Origin: Bacteroidetes bacterium RIFCSPLOWO2_12_FULL_37_12
GTDB lineage: Bacteria; Bacteroidota; Bacteroidia; 2-12-FULL-37-12
NCBI GenBank assembly: GCA_001769655.1
Contig: MEPC01000024.1
Span: 265,572 to 329,571 of the forward strand
Length of the DNA: 64,000 nt
Direction of reading: 5' to 3'
Part shown: piece by piece, positions 51,909 through 60,827 of the stretch
Layout: each line of letters starts with the position of its first letter
How positions within the stretch are numbered: the first letter of the stretch is position 1
The notes under the pieces: generated by a model
Databases searched by the model: none
What the model was told of the DNA's origin: nothing
Seen by the model: only the letters and a program-made list of their open reading frames with translations
Made by a program: the position numbers and the translations under genes

Positions 51909-53294
51909 ATGAAACTTTTTCTTGATAACTTAAGGGGGTTTAACAACTGCTTTATTGATATAAATCAGGTGAATTTTTTAGTGGGCGAAAATAGCACAGG
52001 TAAGTCCTCTTTCTTATCTATTCTTTCTTTATTTTCAGACACGCAGTTTAACTTCTCTGGTGAATTCAGAAACTCTTTTGTCAATTTCGGTTTGTTTGAA
52101 GACATAATAAATAAAAACAGTTCTAATAATGAAACATTTCATATTGGATTTATTAAGAATGGAAAACAAACACTGCTTGATTCAAATTTTACTTATGATT
52201 CCCTATTATTAGTTTTTAAGGAAAAGGATGGATTCCCCAATATTAGTACAATATTATGTAGAGCAAAAACATCTTTTTTAAAAGTTGAAGTTGGAAAAAC
52301 TGAATTAAATTATTCTCTTTTTTCAGTTAATACATCTTTATATTCAGATAAGCAATTATTTTCAGATATTATTATTAATAAAGAATTCGAGCTAAAGAAT
52401 ATCATTGATAACGGAAATGTAAGTATAAAAGGAATTTCTGGAGAGTTGTTAAGATATATAATAAATGACATTGGTAATATTCCTTTCATGTTTAGGTTCA
52501 GTGAGCATTCTATAAAAGAAACTGAAATTGACAAGAAAAGAAAACTTTATTCTGATTTTAGAAAGAATCAAAGAATGCTTTTTCCAAGAGAAAGAAACTT
52601 GCTAGGAAATACTATTTGGATTGACCCAATAAGGTCAAAGCCTCAACCACTTTACCAACCAACAGACAAGCAATATTCAGCAGAAGGGGAACATATTCCA
52701 ACTATCCTCAGAGATATTTTTGATGATAAAGAATCTCCGAATTCGAAAAGTATTATCAGGTTATTAGAAAGTTTTGGAAATGCATCGGGATTGTTTGATA
52801 AGATTTATATTTCTAAATTACAAAAACAAAAGAAAAATTCTCCGTTTGAAATTAATTTTTCTCTACATGGTAACACGATCAAAATATCTAATATAGGGTA
52901 TGGCGTTTCACAAATCTTACCAATACTCACTGAGATAGCAAGAAACCCAAAAGAAAGTATTTTTTTTATTCAACAAGCGGAGGTTCATTTACATCCGCGT
53001 TCACAGGCATTTTTTGGAGAATTTATTTTCACTCAATTTAAGGAAGAAAACAAAAGTTTTTTTATTGAAACACATAGCGACTATGTAATTGATAGGTTCA
53101 GATTACTAATTCGTAAATCTAAAAGTGAGGAGATTCATAAGAAAGTTAATTTTCTTTTCTTTGAATCAAATAAAGACAATACTGTAACAACGATTTCAAT
53201 AGATAAAAATGGAGATTATGGAGAAGGTCAACCTGAAAATTTCAGAAACTTCTTTTTGAAAGAAGAATTAGATATACTCGGATTTTCAGATTAG
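51909..53294 (+). CDS. AAA/ABC-type ATPase of defence type (OLD-like, no TOPRIM)
   Basis: This 461-residue SMC/ABC-like ATPase starts directly at its first strand. Walker A is GENSTGKS at 26-33. An ABC-signature-like GYGVSQILPIL is near 330, a Walker B-like FIQQAEVHLHPRS near 353, and a switch histidine in ETHSDYVIDRFRLL near 387. In the Walker B region the usual IEQPELHLHP is IQQAEVHLHP, with Gln and Ala replacing Glu and Pro. No TOPRIM nuclease domain follows, unlike true OLD proteins. A PIN-like gene begins 6 bases later, so the nuclease is probably supplied in trans. Phage defence is inferred. Confidence 0.85.
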   Translation: MKLFLDNLRGFNNCFIDINQVNFLVGENSTGKSSFLSILSLFSDTQFNFSGEFRNSFVNFGLFEDIINKNSSNNETFHIGFIKNGKQTLLDSNFTYDSLLLVFKEKDGFPNISTILCRAKTSFLKVEVGKTELNYSLFSVNTSLYSDKQLFSDIIINKEFELKNIIDNGNVSIKGISGELLRYIINDIGNIPFMFRFSEHSIKETEIDKKRKLYSDFRKNQRMLFPRERNLLGNTIWIDPIRSKPQPLYQPTDKQYSAEGEHIPTILRDIFDDKESPNSKSIIRLLESFGNASGLFDKIYISKLQKQKKNSPFEINFSLHGNTIKISNIGYGVSQILPILTEIARNPKESIFFIQQAEVHLHPRSQAFFGEFIFTQFKEENKSFFIETHSDYVIDRFRLLIRKSKSEEIHKKVNFLFFESNKDNTVTTISIDKNGDYGEGQPENFRNFFLKEELDILGFSD

Positions 53295-53300
53295 TAGAAT

Positions 53301-53774
53301 ATGCTATTAATAATAGATACCTGCATTCTTCATAAGGTCTTTAATTCCCAAAGTCCTTACTTTCCTGAATATAAATCTGTGCATAAGTGTATTACAAATT
53401 GCAAAGGTGTAATGATTTATGGAGGGGAAACATTTAAAAAAGAATATAAGGATTTTCTAAGTAGCAAAGAAAATAAAAACAGAAAACTATTTATAGAACT
53501 AAATAACAAAAAAAAAATCAAAGAATTACCAAAAGATGAAGTAGATACTTTAGAAGCAAAGTTATATTTAATTGAAAGATACGGCAAAAATAAGTTTAAT
53601 GATGCACATTTAATTGCTTGTTGTATAATAGGAAAATGCAAACTTATTTGTACTGATGATAGTAGGGCTGATAAATATTTAAAGAACAAAAAATTTTATT
53701 CTAAATCTACAATGCGACCAAGTATTTATAGGAATATTAAGCATCAGCACTTATTATCCAAATGTTGGTCTTAA
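53301..53774 (+). CDS. PIN-like nuclease partner of the ATPase
   Basis: This 157-residue protein starts MLLIIDTCILHKVF with the first acidic residue at D6. E43 in GGETFKKEY, D101 in FNDAHLIACCIIGKCKL and the D119/D120 pair in ICTDDSRADKY complete a plausible PIN active site. Lysine content is high, which suits nucleic-acid binding. It does not look like a plain VapC, because it lacks a paired antitoxin and instead follows an ATPase in one transcript. It probably cuts RNA or DNA when the ATPase senses infection; that is inference. Confidence 0.78.
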   Translation: MLLIIDTCILHKVFNSQSPYFPEYKSVHKCITNCKGVMIYGGETFKKEYKDFLSSKENKNRKLFIELNNKKKIKELPKDEVDTLEAKLYLIERYGKNKFNDAHLIACCIIGKCKLICTDDSRADKYLKNKKFYSKSTMRPSIYRNIKHQHLLSKCWS

Positions 53775-53950
53775 AAACTAACTGTACATAATAAGAAAAA
53801 AATAAAAAGTCATCTATCAAAAATTAAATCTATCAGCGCACACAACGCTACACCTTTTTAGCTCCGTGGCAATTATTTCCGTTCAGACACAGTTCACAAG
53901 TAACAATCGTAATAACAAGAGAACCTCTGGCAATAAAACAACCAAGGTTT

Positions 53951-54287
53951 CGTTGCGTCCTTATGACAAGCTATTCAGCCACTGTTGCACCGAATCTGCC
54001 TCTATCGGAAGTTTTTTTTCCCATTGATTGTTGAGTTTTTTTCTCTATGGGGATTTCGTTAAAAAGATAGTGTGGCAATATTTATAAAAATGTGTTCAAG
54101 AAGTACCTGAGAGAACTTATTTTTTATTTTCTGAATTTTTGACTTCCCTAAAAGTAAAATACTGCCTCTGGTTGATACCAAATTTTTAAATTTCATTCCG
54201 CTCTATTTTTTTTTCTTTGGTATATCGCTTCTAATACATCCGGTTTTTGTGTATTTTTGCTGTTGAAAGGTAGTTTTTAGACGGACT
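53951..54287 (+). repeat. Direct repeat, copy C (full length, about 337 bases)
   Basis: It starts near CGTTGCGTCCTTATGACAAG and ends TAGTTTTTAGACGGACT, matching copy B closely over the whole length. It lies between the ATPase-PIN pair and the DinB-like gene. The flank before it (53775-53950) has no gene, only AGCGCACACAACGCTACACC near 53835. After it come ACTGTTACCAGC and unrelated sequence. Confidence 0.9.
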
Positions 54288-54325
54288 ACTGTTACCAGCA
54301 ATCCTAAAAATCGACATAGCAACCG

Positions 54326-54424
54326 ATGAAACTTTATAAATCATTATACGACCGATTAAAAAATCAATACGAAACAATTGAAAATATAACTTCGGACACA
54401 GATATAAAACATCCAAACGCATGA
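54326..54424 (+). CDS. 32-residue ORF coupled to the DinB-like gene
   Basis: An ATG opens MKLYKSLYDRLKNQYETIEN and stops after 32 codons. The TGA overlaps the DinB-like ATG as ATGA, which looks like translational coupling. The peptide is charged and helical with no family I recognise. It may be a real small leader gene or the truncated front of a former gene. Confidence 0.4.
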   Translation: MKLYKSLYDRLKNQYETIENITSDTDIKHPNA

Positions 54425-54867
54425 TAACTCAAAGCATAAACCGCCTGCAATATCTTTGCGAAATAATCCCGTCATTGCTGAATAAAATTCAGGAGGAAGA
54501 TTTTTCACGCAAACTCCACCCGGGAAAATGGTGCAAAAAAGAAATTTTAGGCCACCTGATTGATAGTGCCACTAACAATCATCAAAGATTTATCCGTATC
54601 CAATACGAAGATGTTCCAACAATAATTTATCATACAGACAATTGGGTGAGATTAACAGATTACAAAAATATCGAAACAGAACATTTAATAAACCTTTGGG
54701 AAGGATATAACAGACATCTTATTTTTATTATAAAGTTCCTATCTGAAGAAAACCTACGGCGAAAATGTAAAACAAACGAGCCAGAGCCAGTATCACTCCA
54801 ATGGTTAATTGATGATTATGTAAAGCACTTGGAGCATCATTTAAAACAACTCGTAGAATATAAATAA
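54421..54867 (+). CDS. DinB-like four-helix protein
   Basis: This 148-residue DinB/YfiT-type protein has FSRKLHPGKWCKKEILGHLIDSATNNHQRFI with the first conserved histidine (about H41), NRHLIFIIKFL and VKHLEHHLKQLVEY with the last histidines. The three-histidine pattern fits a metal-binding DinB fold, often a thiol-dependent transferase. The substrate is unknown. It is the cargo following repeat copy C, and its end abuts a racemase remnant by one base. Confidence 0.87.
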   Translation: MITQSINRLQYLCEIIPSLLNKIQEEDFSRKLHPGKWCKKEILGHLIDSATNNHQRFIRIQYEDVPTIIYHTDNWVRLTDYKNIETEHLINLWEGYNRHLIFIIKFLSEENLRRKCKTNEPEPVSLQWLIDDYVKHLEHHLKQLVEYK

Positions 54868-54868
54868 A

Positions 54869-54976
54869 ATGAAAACATTGGGAATTATCGGGGGACTAAG
54901 TTGGTTTTCCACAACAGTTTTTGACACAACAGCAATTCACTCAAAATCAGCGGTGGACTTTGCACTGGCAAATTAG
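54869..54976 (+). pseudogene. N-terminal remnant of an aspartate/glutamate racemase gene
   Basis: A 35-codon frame starts MKTLGIIGGLSWFSTTVFDT, matching the N-terminus of aspartate/glutamate racemases (GIIGGLSW-ST), and then loses similarity and stops. Real members are over 200 residues long, so this is a truncated copy. It marks the junction between the plus-strand island and the minus-strand RmlD-like gene, 3 bases away. Confidence 0.6.
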
Positions 54977-54979
54977 TAA

Positions 54980-55936
54980 TTACCGACTGACACGAACGTC
55001 AACAGCGCTGGGCATATCATCGGATTTAAAAAATAATTGTTTTTTCACAATAGCAAGCCCTTCCACTAAGGGTGTGGGCTTAAACTTCAATTCATTTATA
55101 GCTTTTGAAATAGTAAATCCTCCCAGTAACGGGCGTTTGGCAATAGGTTTCAGAAATTCAGTAGATACGGGTACAAGCAATTTTTTATCTAACCCAAATA
55201 CATCGGCTGTTCGTTCGGCAAAGTCGAAGATACTAATGTATTCTGCGCCGGCAATATGAAAAATACCCGTTCTACCGGATTCATAAACCAGCCGGATGCC
55301 CTCAATGAAGTCCTCTGCAAGCGTAGGAGTTCTGAACTGATCTGTAACGACTTGCAATTTTTTTTTCTTTTCAAGATTCTCTTTTACCATGAGTAAAAAA
55401 TTTGTCCGCGAAACCGTATCCGAAATTCCATACACCAATACTGTTCGTAGAATGGAATATCGGACGCTTGATTCCATGATTTTCCGTTCCGCCGTCCATT
55501 TTGAATATCCATAAAACGATAAAGGCGATGGAGTGTCACTCTCGGAATACAATCCTTTTTTTCCATCAAAAATCAAGTCGGTGGAGAGATGTATTAAATG
55601 AACAGAGGTATTTTTTATAGCGTGAAGAATGTTTTCAACCCCAGTGACATTAACTTTCCAGCAAAGCTCCTGTTCCTGCTCACAAAAGTCGGTAAGGGTA
55701 ATCGCGGCTGTATTAATAATATGTGTGGGAGAAAATTTTTTTATAATTGCCTCCGTTTTTTTTGCCTCCGTAATATCCAATATCTCAAATTCATATCCCT
55801 CAGAATTTTTAATTTTATTGGCACTTTTGGAAACCGCAAGAACACTAACCCCTTTCATTCCAGCGAAAAGTCCCACCAACTTGCTTCCGGTTAATCCATT
55901 ACTGCCGGTGATGAGAATGCGTTGATGGTTGGACAT
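54980..55936 (-). CDS. RmlD-like dTDP-4-dehydrorhamnose reductase family protein
   Basis: This 318-residue extended SDR has the NAD(P) loop in ILITGSNGLTGSKLVGLF at 8-25 and a VNVTGVENILHA segment near 95. HLSTDLIFDGKKGLYSESD is near 116-134, YGYSKWTAERKI near 141 (Tyr-x-x-x-Lys) and FHIAGAEYISIFDFAERTADVFG near 245. It is related to RmlD, which makes dTDP-rhamnose, but rmlABC are not nearby. A role in nucleotide-sugar or related reductase chemistry is likely. It is convergent with the island genes. Confidence 0.9.
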   Translation of the reverse strand: MSNHQRILITGSNGLTGSKLVGLFAGMKGVSVLAVSKSANKIKNSEGYEFEILDITEAKKTEAIIKKFSPTHIINTAAITLTDFCEQEQELCWKVNVTGVENILHAIKNTSVHLIHLSTDLIFDGKKGLYSESDTPSPLSFYGYSKWTAERKIMESSVRYSILRTVLVYGISDTVSRTNFLLMVKENLEKKKKLQVVTDQFRTPTLAEDFIEGIRLVYESGRTGIFHIAGAEYISIFDFAERTADVFGLDKKLLVPVSTEFLKPIAKRPLLGGFTISKAINELKFKPTPLVEGLAIVKKQLFFKSDDMPSAVDVRVSR

Positions 55937-55966
55937 GTTTTTATTAACGTTAGTTTTTCTTAGTGA

Positions 55967-58636
55967 CTAATTTCCCTTCGCTCCCTCTGCCGATAAACTC
56001 GGAATATCTTTCTTAGTAATTTTAAATTTGGTTTCTTCTTCTTTATATTTTTGTACGATGGATAACGCTTCGGGCACGTTGTCACATAAAAACGCAATAA
56101 AAGAACCGGGTTCAGCCGTTTCTATGGCTTTTTTAAAAGCATCGGCTTCTTTCGGGATGGATTCCCATGGTAATTCCGGATTAACGGAAGAAATTCCTTC
56201 TGTCACCAATTGAACAATGTTCTCAGTTGTTCTGCCTCTTAAGTCCTTATCCTGACGGATAAAAATTTTATCAAACATTTTGGCGCCGATTTCACCGATT
56301 CTGCGAATATCCTGATCTCTCCGGTCTCCCACTGCCGCAATGATTCCCACTTTTGGTTTTGCTTCTACTTTCTCTAAGAAATTTGCAATGGCAAGCATAC
56401 CGGCTGGGTTGTGTGCGAAATCCACCAGCACTGTGAAATTTTTAAATTCAAAAATATTTAACCTGCCGGGGGTCTGTGATGCCGAAGGAATAAATGTTTC
56501 CAGTGCAAGTTTTAAATCGGAAACCTTAACCTGCTGAACAAATCCTGCTAACGTTGCCGCCAGAATATTCTGAATCATGAAGGTTGCTTTACTTTCTAAT
56601 GTTAATGGAATATTCAACACTTTATCAATACGTATTTTCCATGTACCCTTGCAAATAGTGATATAACCGTTTTCATAGACAGCGGCAATGCTACCTTCTT
56701 CCGTATGTTTTTTTATAATCGGATTCCGTTCATTCATGCTGAAATAAGCAATCTTGCATGAAAGCCCTTTTGACATACCTGAAACCAAAGGGTCATCTGC
56801 ATTCAATACGGCATATCCGTCTTTGGAAACTGACTCTACCACAACAGATTTTACTCTTGCCAGTTCATCCAATGTATCAATATCTTTTAACCCGAGATGG
56901 TCTTCAGCCACGTTGGTTACGATGCCTACATCACATCTTGAAAATCCTAATCCTGCTCTGAGAATTCCGCCTCTCGCCGTTTCAAGAACTGCATAATCCA
57001 CTCCGGGGTCTGTCAAAACAAACTTAGCGGATTGAGGACCCGTGCAATCGCCTCTGACAAGCATTCGGTTTTGAATATAAATCCCATCGGTGGTAGTAAA
57101 TCCTACTTTATGACCAATGGTTCTCATAATATGCGCAATCAAACGGGTAGTGGTTGTTTTACCATTAGTGCCTGTAATGGCGATAATGGGAATACGTGCA
57201 TTAGTACCAGCAGGATAAAGCATATCAATCACGGGTTCAGCCACATTTCTTGGCAACCCGCTTGCCGGCGCCAGGTGCATGCGGAAACCGGGTGCGGCAT
57301 TTACTTCGAGAATGGCTCCACCGTTTTCTTCTATAGGAACAGAAAGATCCGGCGCCATAATGTCAATGCCACAAATGTCGAGGTCAATAATCCGCGAAAT
57401 GCGTTCAAACATGAAAACATTAGAGGGGTGAACCAATTCAGTGACATCAATGGAAGTGCCACCGGTGCTGAGATTGGCGGTTGCCTTGAGATAAAATATT
57501 TCGTTTTCAGGAAGGATTGTATTTAGTGTCACTCCTTTTTGTTTTAAAATATTTTTGGTCATTTTATCCACCATAATCTCGGTAAGAACATTTTCATGAC
57601 CGTATCCTCTGCGTGGGTCTGAGTTTACTTTCTTAATCAAATCACGCATGGAAGATTTTCCATCGCCGATGATATGCGCAGGTGTGCGTTGAGCGGCGGC
57701 AATAAATTTATGATTCACTACCAGCGCCCGGAAATCCACCCCCGTAATATATTTTTCAACCAACACGTCCCGGGAAAATTTCTGCGCCGCTCTTAAGGCG
57801 CTTCGTGCTATTTTATAGTCAGTAATATTAATCGTGGCACCTTTTCCATGATTTCCATTTACTGGTTTTATGACCAACGGAAATTGTAATTGTTCGATCA
57901 CTGATTTTAATTCTTTTTCAGTTTTTACAACATCTCCTTTGGGAACTGGAATGTTTCCGTTTTCCAGCAATTCTTTTGTTTCGTTTTTAGAACATGCTAT
58001 TTCAACGGCGATACTGCTTGTTTTACTCGTCTGTGTTGCCTGAATACGTTGTTGATTACATCCGTATCCGAGTTGCACCAATGAAAAGCGATTCAGCCGC
58101 ATGTGAGGAATATCACGCCGGATGGCTTCTTCCACTATAGAATAAGTACTCGGTCCCAATCGTTCTTCCTCCCTTATTTCCCGCATTGTTTTTATATCAA
58201 GCGTTAAATCATATTTTACATTTTTGATAAGTGCGTCCACAACTTTTACTGCTGTTTTTGCTGTGTAAACGCCAACCCTTTCCTCCATATAGGCAAAAAC
58301 CACATTGTAAATACCTTTATGATTTGTTTCGCGTGTGCGTCCGAAACCCACATCCATTCCGGCAAGCGTTTGTAATTCAAGCGCTACATGTTCTACCACA
58401 TGACCCATCCAGGTACCTTCATGAACGCGGTGAAAAAATCCGCCTTCATAGTTTTCGGAACAGCGGTGGCTATAAAGGGTGGGAAACATTTTTTCGAGCC
58501 GTTCAGGGAATCCTTCTACTTTATTTGTGGGAAAATCTTCCATTCCTTCGAGGTCAAGCCGCATGACGATGAGCTTATGTCTGCGGATACTCCAGATATT
58601 GGGTCCGCGCATAACATTGATGTCGAGAATTTTCAT
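55967..58636 (-). CDS. cphA: Cyanophycin synthetase
   Basis: CphA polymerises aspartate and arginine into the storage polymer multi-L-arginyl-poly-L-aspartate. The 889 residues match the family length. An N-terminal domain is followed by an ATP-grasp domain (FPLVIKPVNGNHGKGATINI near 253, GGAILEVNAAPGFRMHLAP near 445) and a Mur ligase-like domain (IAITGTNGKTTTTRLIAHIMR near 486, VDFAHNPAGM near 740). Both active sites appear intact. A cyanophycinase gene (cphB), the frequent partner, is not adjacent. A small asparaginase-domain gene exists 12 kb away. A near-consensus TAAATTCG lies upstream. Confidence 0.96.
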   Translation of the reverse strand: MKILDINVMRGPNIWSIRRHKLIVMRLDLEGMEDFPTNKVEGFPERLEKMFPTLYSHRCSENYEGGFFHRVHEGTWMGHVVEHVALELQTLAGMDVGFGRTRETNHKGIYNVVFAYMEERVGVYTAKTAVKVVDALIKNVKYDLTLDIKTMREIREEERLGPSTYSIVEEAIRRDIPHMRLNRFSLVQLGYGCNQQRIQATQTSKTSSIAVEIACSKNETKELLENGNIPVPKGDVVKTEKELKSVIEQLQFPLVIKPVNGNHGKGATINITDYKIARSALRAAQKFSRDVLVEKYITGVDFRALVVNHKFIAAAQRTPAHIIGDGKSSMRDLIKKVNSDPRRGYGHENVLTEIMVDKMTKNILKQKGVTLNTILPENEIFYLKATANLSTGGTSIDVTELVHPSNVFMFERISRIIDLDICGIDIMAPDLSVPIEENGGAILEVNAAPGFRMHLAPASGLPRNVAEPVIDMLYPAGTNARIPIIAITGTNGKTTTTRLIAHIMRTIGHKVGFTTTDGIYIQNRMLVRGDCTGPQSAKFVLTDPGVDYAVLETARGGILRAGLGFSRCDVGIVTNVAEDHLGLKDIDTLDELARVKSVVVESVSKDGYAVLNADDPLVSGMSKGLSCKIAYFSMNERNPIIKKHTEEGSIAAVYENGYITICKGTWKIRIDKVLNIPLTLESKATFMIQNILAATLAGFVQQVKVSDLKLALETFIPSASQTPGRLNIFEFKNFTVLVDFAHNPAGMLAIANFLEKVEAKPKVGIIAAVGDRRDQDIRRIGEIGAKMFDKIFIRQDKDLRGRTTENIVQLVTEGISSVNPELPWESIPKEADAFKKAIETAEPGSFIAFLCDNVPEALSIVQKYKEEETKFKITKKDIPSLSAEGAKGN

Positions 58637-58722
58637 GATATTATTTTATGGGTACGAATTTATATAAAATAATTTGGAAACTACTCCACCGGGTACTATT
58701 TTCTACACCCTCCTATCCCTTC

Positions 58723-59688
58723 CTATCCCTTATCATCACTTGCCTTAAACAACGCTTCCTTTTCATCGCGGGATAAACTCTCGTAACCGGATTTTGAAAT
58801 TTTATCCAGAATGCGATCCACTATTTCCTGGGAAGGTTTTTCCTGCGTGACATTCGAATTTTTTTTCGCAGTAGTATTGCTTGCCGTTTGATTCTTGTGA
58901 ACTTTCATTTTGCTTTTGTAGCGTTGTTCAGAGGAACTTTCTTTAAAAGCCGATGCAATATATTCCAATATAACGGTCACGGGTTTACCCAGGTCATTTC
59001 CCTTACGTAATTGCCATACAAACAGAAATCCCATGAGGGCGCCTCCCAGATGTGCTGTTTCCCCTCCGGCATTCCAATCGGTTAAACCGGCTACCGCCAG
59101 GATGATGTAAAAACCGGCAATGTATTTTATTTTTACCGGTCCTAAAAAAATCATAAAAAAAGTATAATCGGGTGAAAGCACTGCCGCGCCCACAACGATA
59201 GCCATGACCGATGCAGATGCACCCAGAAGATAGGTACTATCAGCGATAGGTTTAAAATAGGGCACCGAATTAAATAAAAGAAGGTACAAAATTCCGCCGG
59301 ATAATCCTCCCAATATATATAGGTTTATGAGACGTTTGTTACCAAGCAGGTCTTTGATAATCATTCCAAACCAATACAGGAACAACAGGTTGAATAAAAT
59401 ATGAAAAATCCGTTCATGTAGAAAAAAATAGGTGAACAATGTCCATGGTTTTTTTATAAAATGATTATAGGAAGCCGGCAACATCAGGTAATTCATAAAT
59501 TTATCGAAAGCCGATGAGTAACCCGATAGAACAAGAATGGTTTTTGACAACAGAATGACACCAAATATGATTGCATTAATTACAATTATCTGGTTCAATC
59601 CATTGTTTGGTTTACTGAAGGTGCCGCGGAATTCTTCCTGAAGGTTTTTGAGCATTTGTCGGGTAGGGGTTACATTTTGATAATGCAA
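58723..59688 (-). CDS. Rhomboid family intramembrane serine protease
   Basis: This 321-residue protein has six or so TM helices. The serine motif is GASASVMAI near 152-160 (GxSx, with Ala for the usual second Gly), and the histidine is in GGETAHLGGALMGF near 207-220. Both catalytic residues are therefore present. A soluble C-terminal tail of about 75 residues is Lys/Ser/Asn-rich (KNQTASNTTAKKNSNVTQEK) and ends in a helix with SRDEKEALFKASDDKG. It cleaves TM proteins; targets are unknown. Confidence 0.92.
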   Translation of the reverse strand: MHYQNVTPTRQMLKNLQEEFRGTFSKPNNGLNQIIVINAIIFGVILLSKTILVLSGYSSAFDKFMNYLMLPASYNHFIKKPWTLFTYFFLHERIFHILFNLLFLYWFGMIIKDLLGNKRLINLYILGGLSGGILYLLLFNSVPYFKPIADSTYLLGASASVMAIVVGAAVLSPDYTFFMIFLGPVKIKYIAGFYIILAVAGLTDWNAGGETAHLGGALMGFLFVWQLRKGNDLGKPVTVILEYIASAFKESSSEQRYKSKMKVHKNQTASNTTAKKNSNVTQEKPSQEIVDRILDKISKSGYESLSRDEKEALFKASDDKG

Positions 59689-59737
59689 ATATCCGTGAAA
59701 ATTTTAATTATCTGCAAACATGATGAAAATCCTATTA

Positions 59738-59814
59738 AGCCACTAATTAACACTAATTAATTCGTACTAATTCGTGGCTACGTAATTCGTACTATTTTGT
59801 GTTAATTTGTGGCT
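59738..59814. repeat. Hairpin AGCCACTAATTAACAC / GTGTTAATTTGTGGCT
   Basis: Sixteen-base arms at 59738-59753 and 59799-59814 pair with one mismatch. Between them TTCGTACTAATTCGTGGCTACG repeats the same words. It lies in the divergent gap between the rhomboid and DUF1697 genes. Confidence 0.82.
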
Positions 59815-59853
59815 AATTAACAAACTTCAACAAATCCATTTCTGAAAACAACC

Positions 59854-60417
59854 TTGAAAACAACCCCCACCCACTATCTTGCCTTACTACGCGGCATCAA
59901 TGTCGGTGGAAAAAACATCATCAAAATGCCGGCGTTGAAAGCAAGTTTTGAAAAAATGGGGTTCAGCAACGTGATTACTTACATTCAGAGCGGGAATGTG
60001 TTGTTTAGTTCCGGTGAAAAAGATAAGACAAAACTTACATATCATATCGAACAAAACTTATCCTCAGCATTTAATTACAAATCAAAAGTGGTAGTGGTAT
60101 CAGAAAACCAATTAAAGAATGTGGTGCAAAAAGCGCCTGGAGGTTTTGGCAAAAACCCGGACGAATACCGTTACGATGTTGTGTTCTTAAAAGAACCACT
60201 TACTTCCAAAGAAGTCATGAAAAGTGTCACTCCAAAAAAAGGGGTTGATAGTGTTTATGAAGGGAAAAATGTCATTTACTTTTCACGGCTGATTCGCAAG
60301 AAAACCCAAAGCCATCTGATTAAAATTATTACGCTCCCCTTTTATCAAAACATGACTATTCGTAATTGGAATACGACGAGCAAGGTGTTGGAGTTGATGA
60401 TGGGAGGAGAGAACTGA
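59854..60417 (+). CDS. DUF1697 family protein
   Basis: This 187-residue DUF1697 protein has YLALLRGINVGGKNIIKMPALKASFEKMGFSNVITYIQSGNVLF, the full family signature, then VVSENQLKNVVQKAPGGFG and FSRLIRKKTQSHL near 150. The function is unknown; it is a single soluble domain. The start is a TTG at 59854 (MKTTPTHYLALL when initiated), because no in-frame ATG exists upstream within the gap. It converges with the MNT/HepT pair. Confidence 0.9.
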   Translation: MKTTPTHYLALLRGINVGGKNIIKMPALKASFEKMGFSNVITYIQSGNVLFSSGEKDKTKLTYHIEQNLSSAFNYKSKVVVVSENQLKNVVQKAPGGFGKNPDEYRYDVVFLKEPLTSKEVMKSVTPKKGVDSVYEGKNVIYFSRLIRKKTQSHLIKIITLPFYQNMTIRNWNTTSKVLELMMGGEN

Positions 60418-60434
60418 TTTAAGAACAAGGAGTA

Positions 60435-60827
60435 TTATTCCATTAAACTCTTTAACAATTTCAGTAACCTTTCCATTTCAGGTAAATAATGCTTGCTGAT
60501 TCTCTGAAAAATGAGAATCGCTTCTTCTTCATTGTAAACATGGGTAGTGATGTTCCTGTCTTCAAGCATTTCAAGAACCAATTCTTCATTGATGACCCAC
60601 TGTTTTCTGAACGCCGCAACAAATACCTCGCGGGGAGAGTCCGAATTTATTCCCTCATGCTTTAAAAACATCTTAATTGTTTTCCATAGTAATTCAAACG
60701 TGAACTCATATCGCTGAATAACTCCATCCCTGTCTAATTCATCCTTAACAGAAATTAATCCCTCTTCTAATCGGAGATAAGCCCTTTCCAGCTTTTTCAG
60801 AGACAAAATAAGTTCACTTTTTTTCAT
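60435..60827 (-). CDS. hepT: HepT-like HEPN protein (HI0074 family)
   Basis: This 130-residue four-helix protein of the nucleotidyltransferase substrate-binding family has YEFTFELLWKTIKMFLKHEGI near 40 and SPREVFVAAFRKQWV near 64. The HEPN ribonuclease motif R-x4-H-x-Y is complete at R91, H96, Y98 (RNITTHVY). In characterised pairs HepT is the toxin RNase, and the MNT partner inactivates it by adding AMP to the motif tyrosine. Here the gene overlaps the upstream MNT gene by 14 bases. Confidence 0.9.
   Translation of the reverse strand: MKKSELILSLKKLERAYLRLEEGLISVKDELDRDGVIQRYEFTFELLWKTIKMFLKHEGINSDSPREVFVAAFRKQWVINEELVLEMLEDRNITTHVYNEEEAILIFQRISKHYLPEMERLLKLLKSLME

Noticed and set aside
50482-54287. 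Classical integron
   Set aside because: No integron integrase is in the window, and the repeats are about 337 bases without recognised attC box pairs. I keep the cassette description and leave the mechanism open.
51333-54287. Composite transposon bounded by insertion sequences
   Set aside because: The repeats contain no transposase frame and no terminal inverted repeats that I can see.
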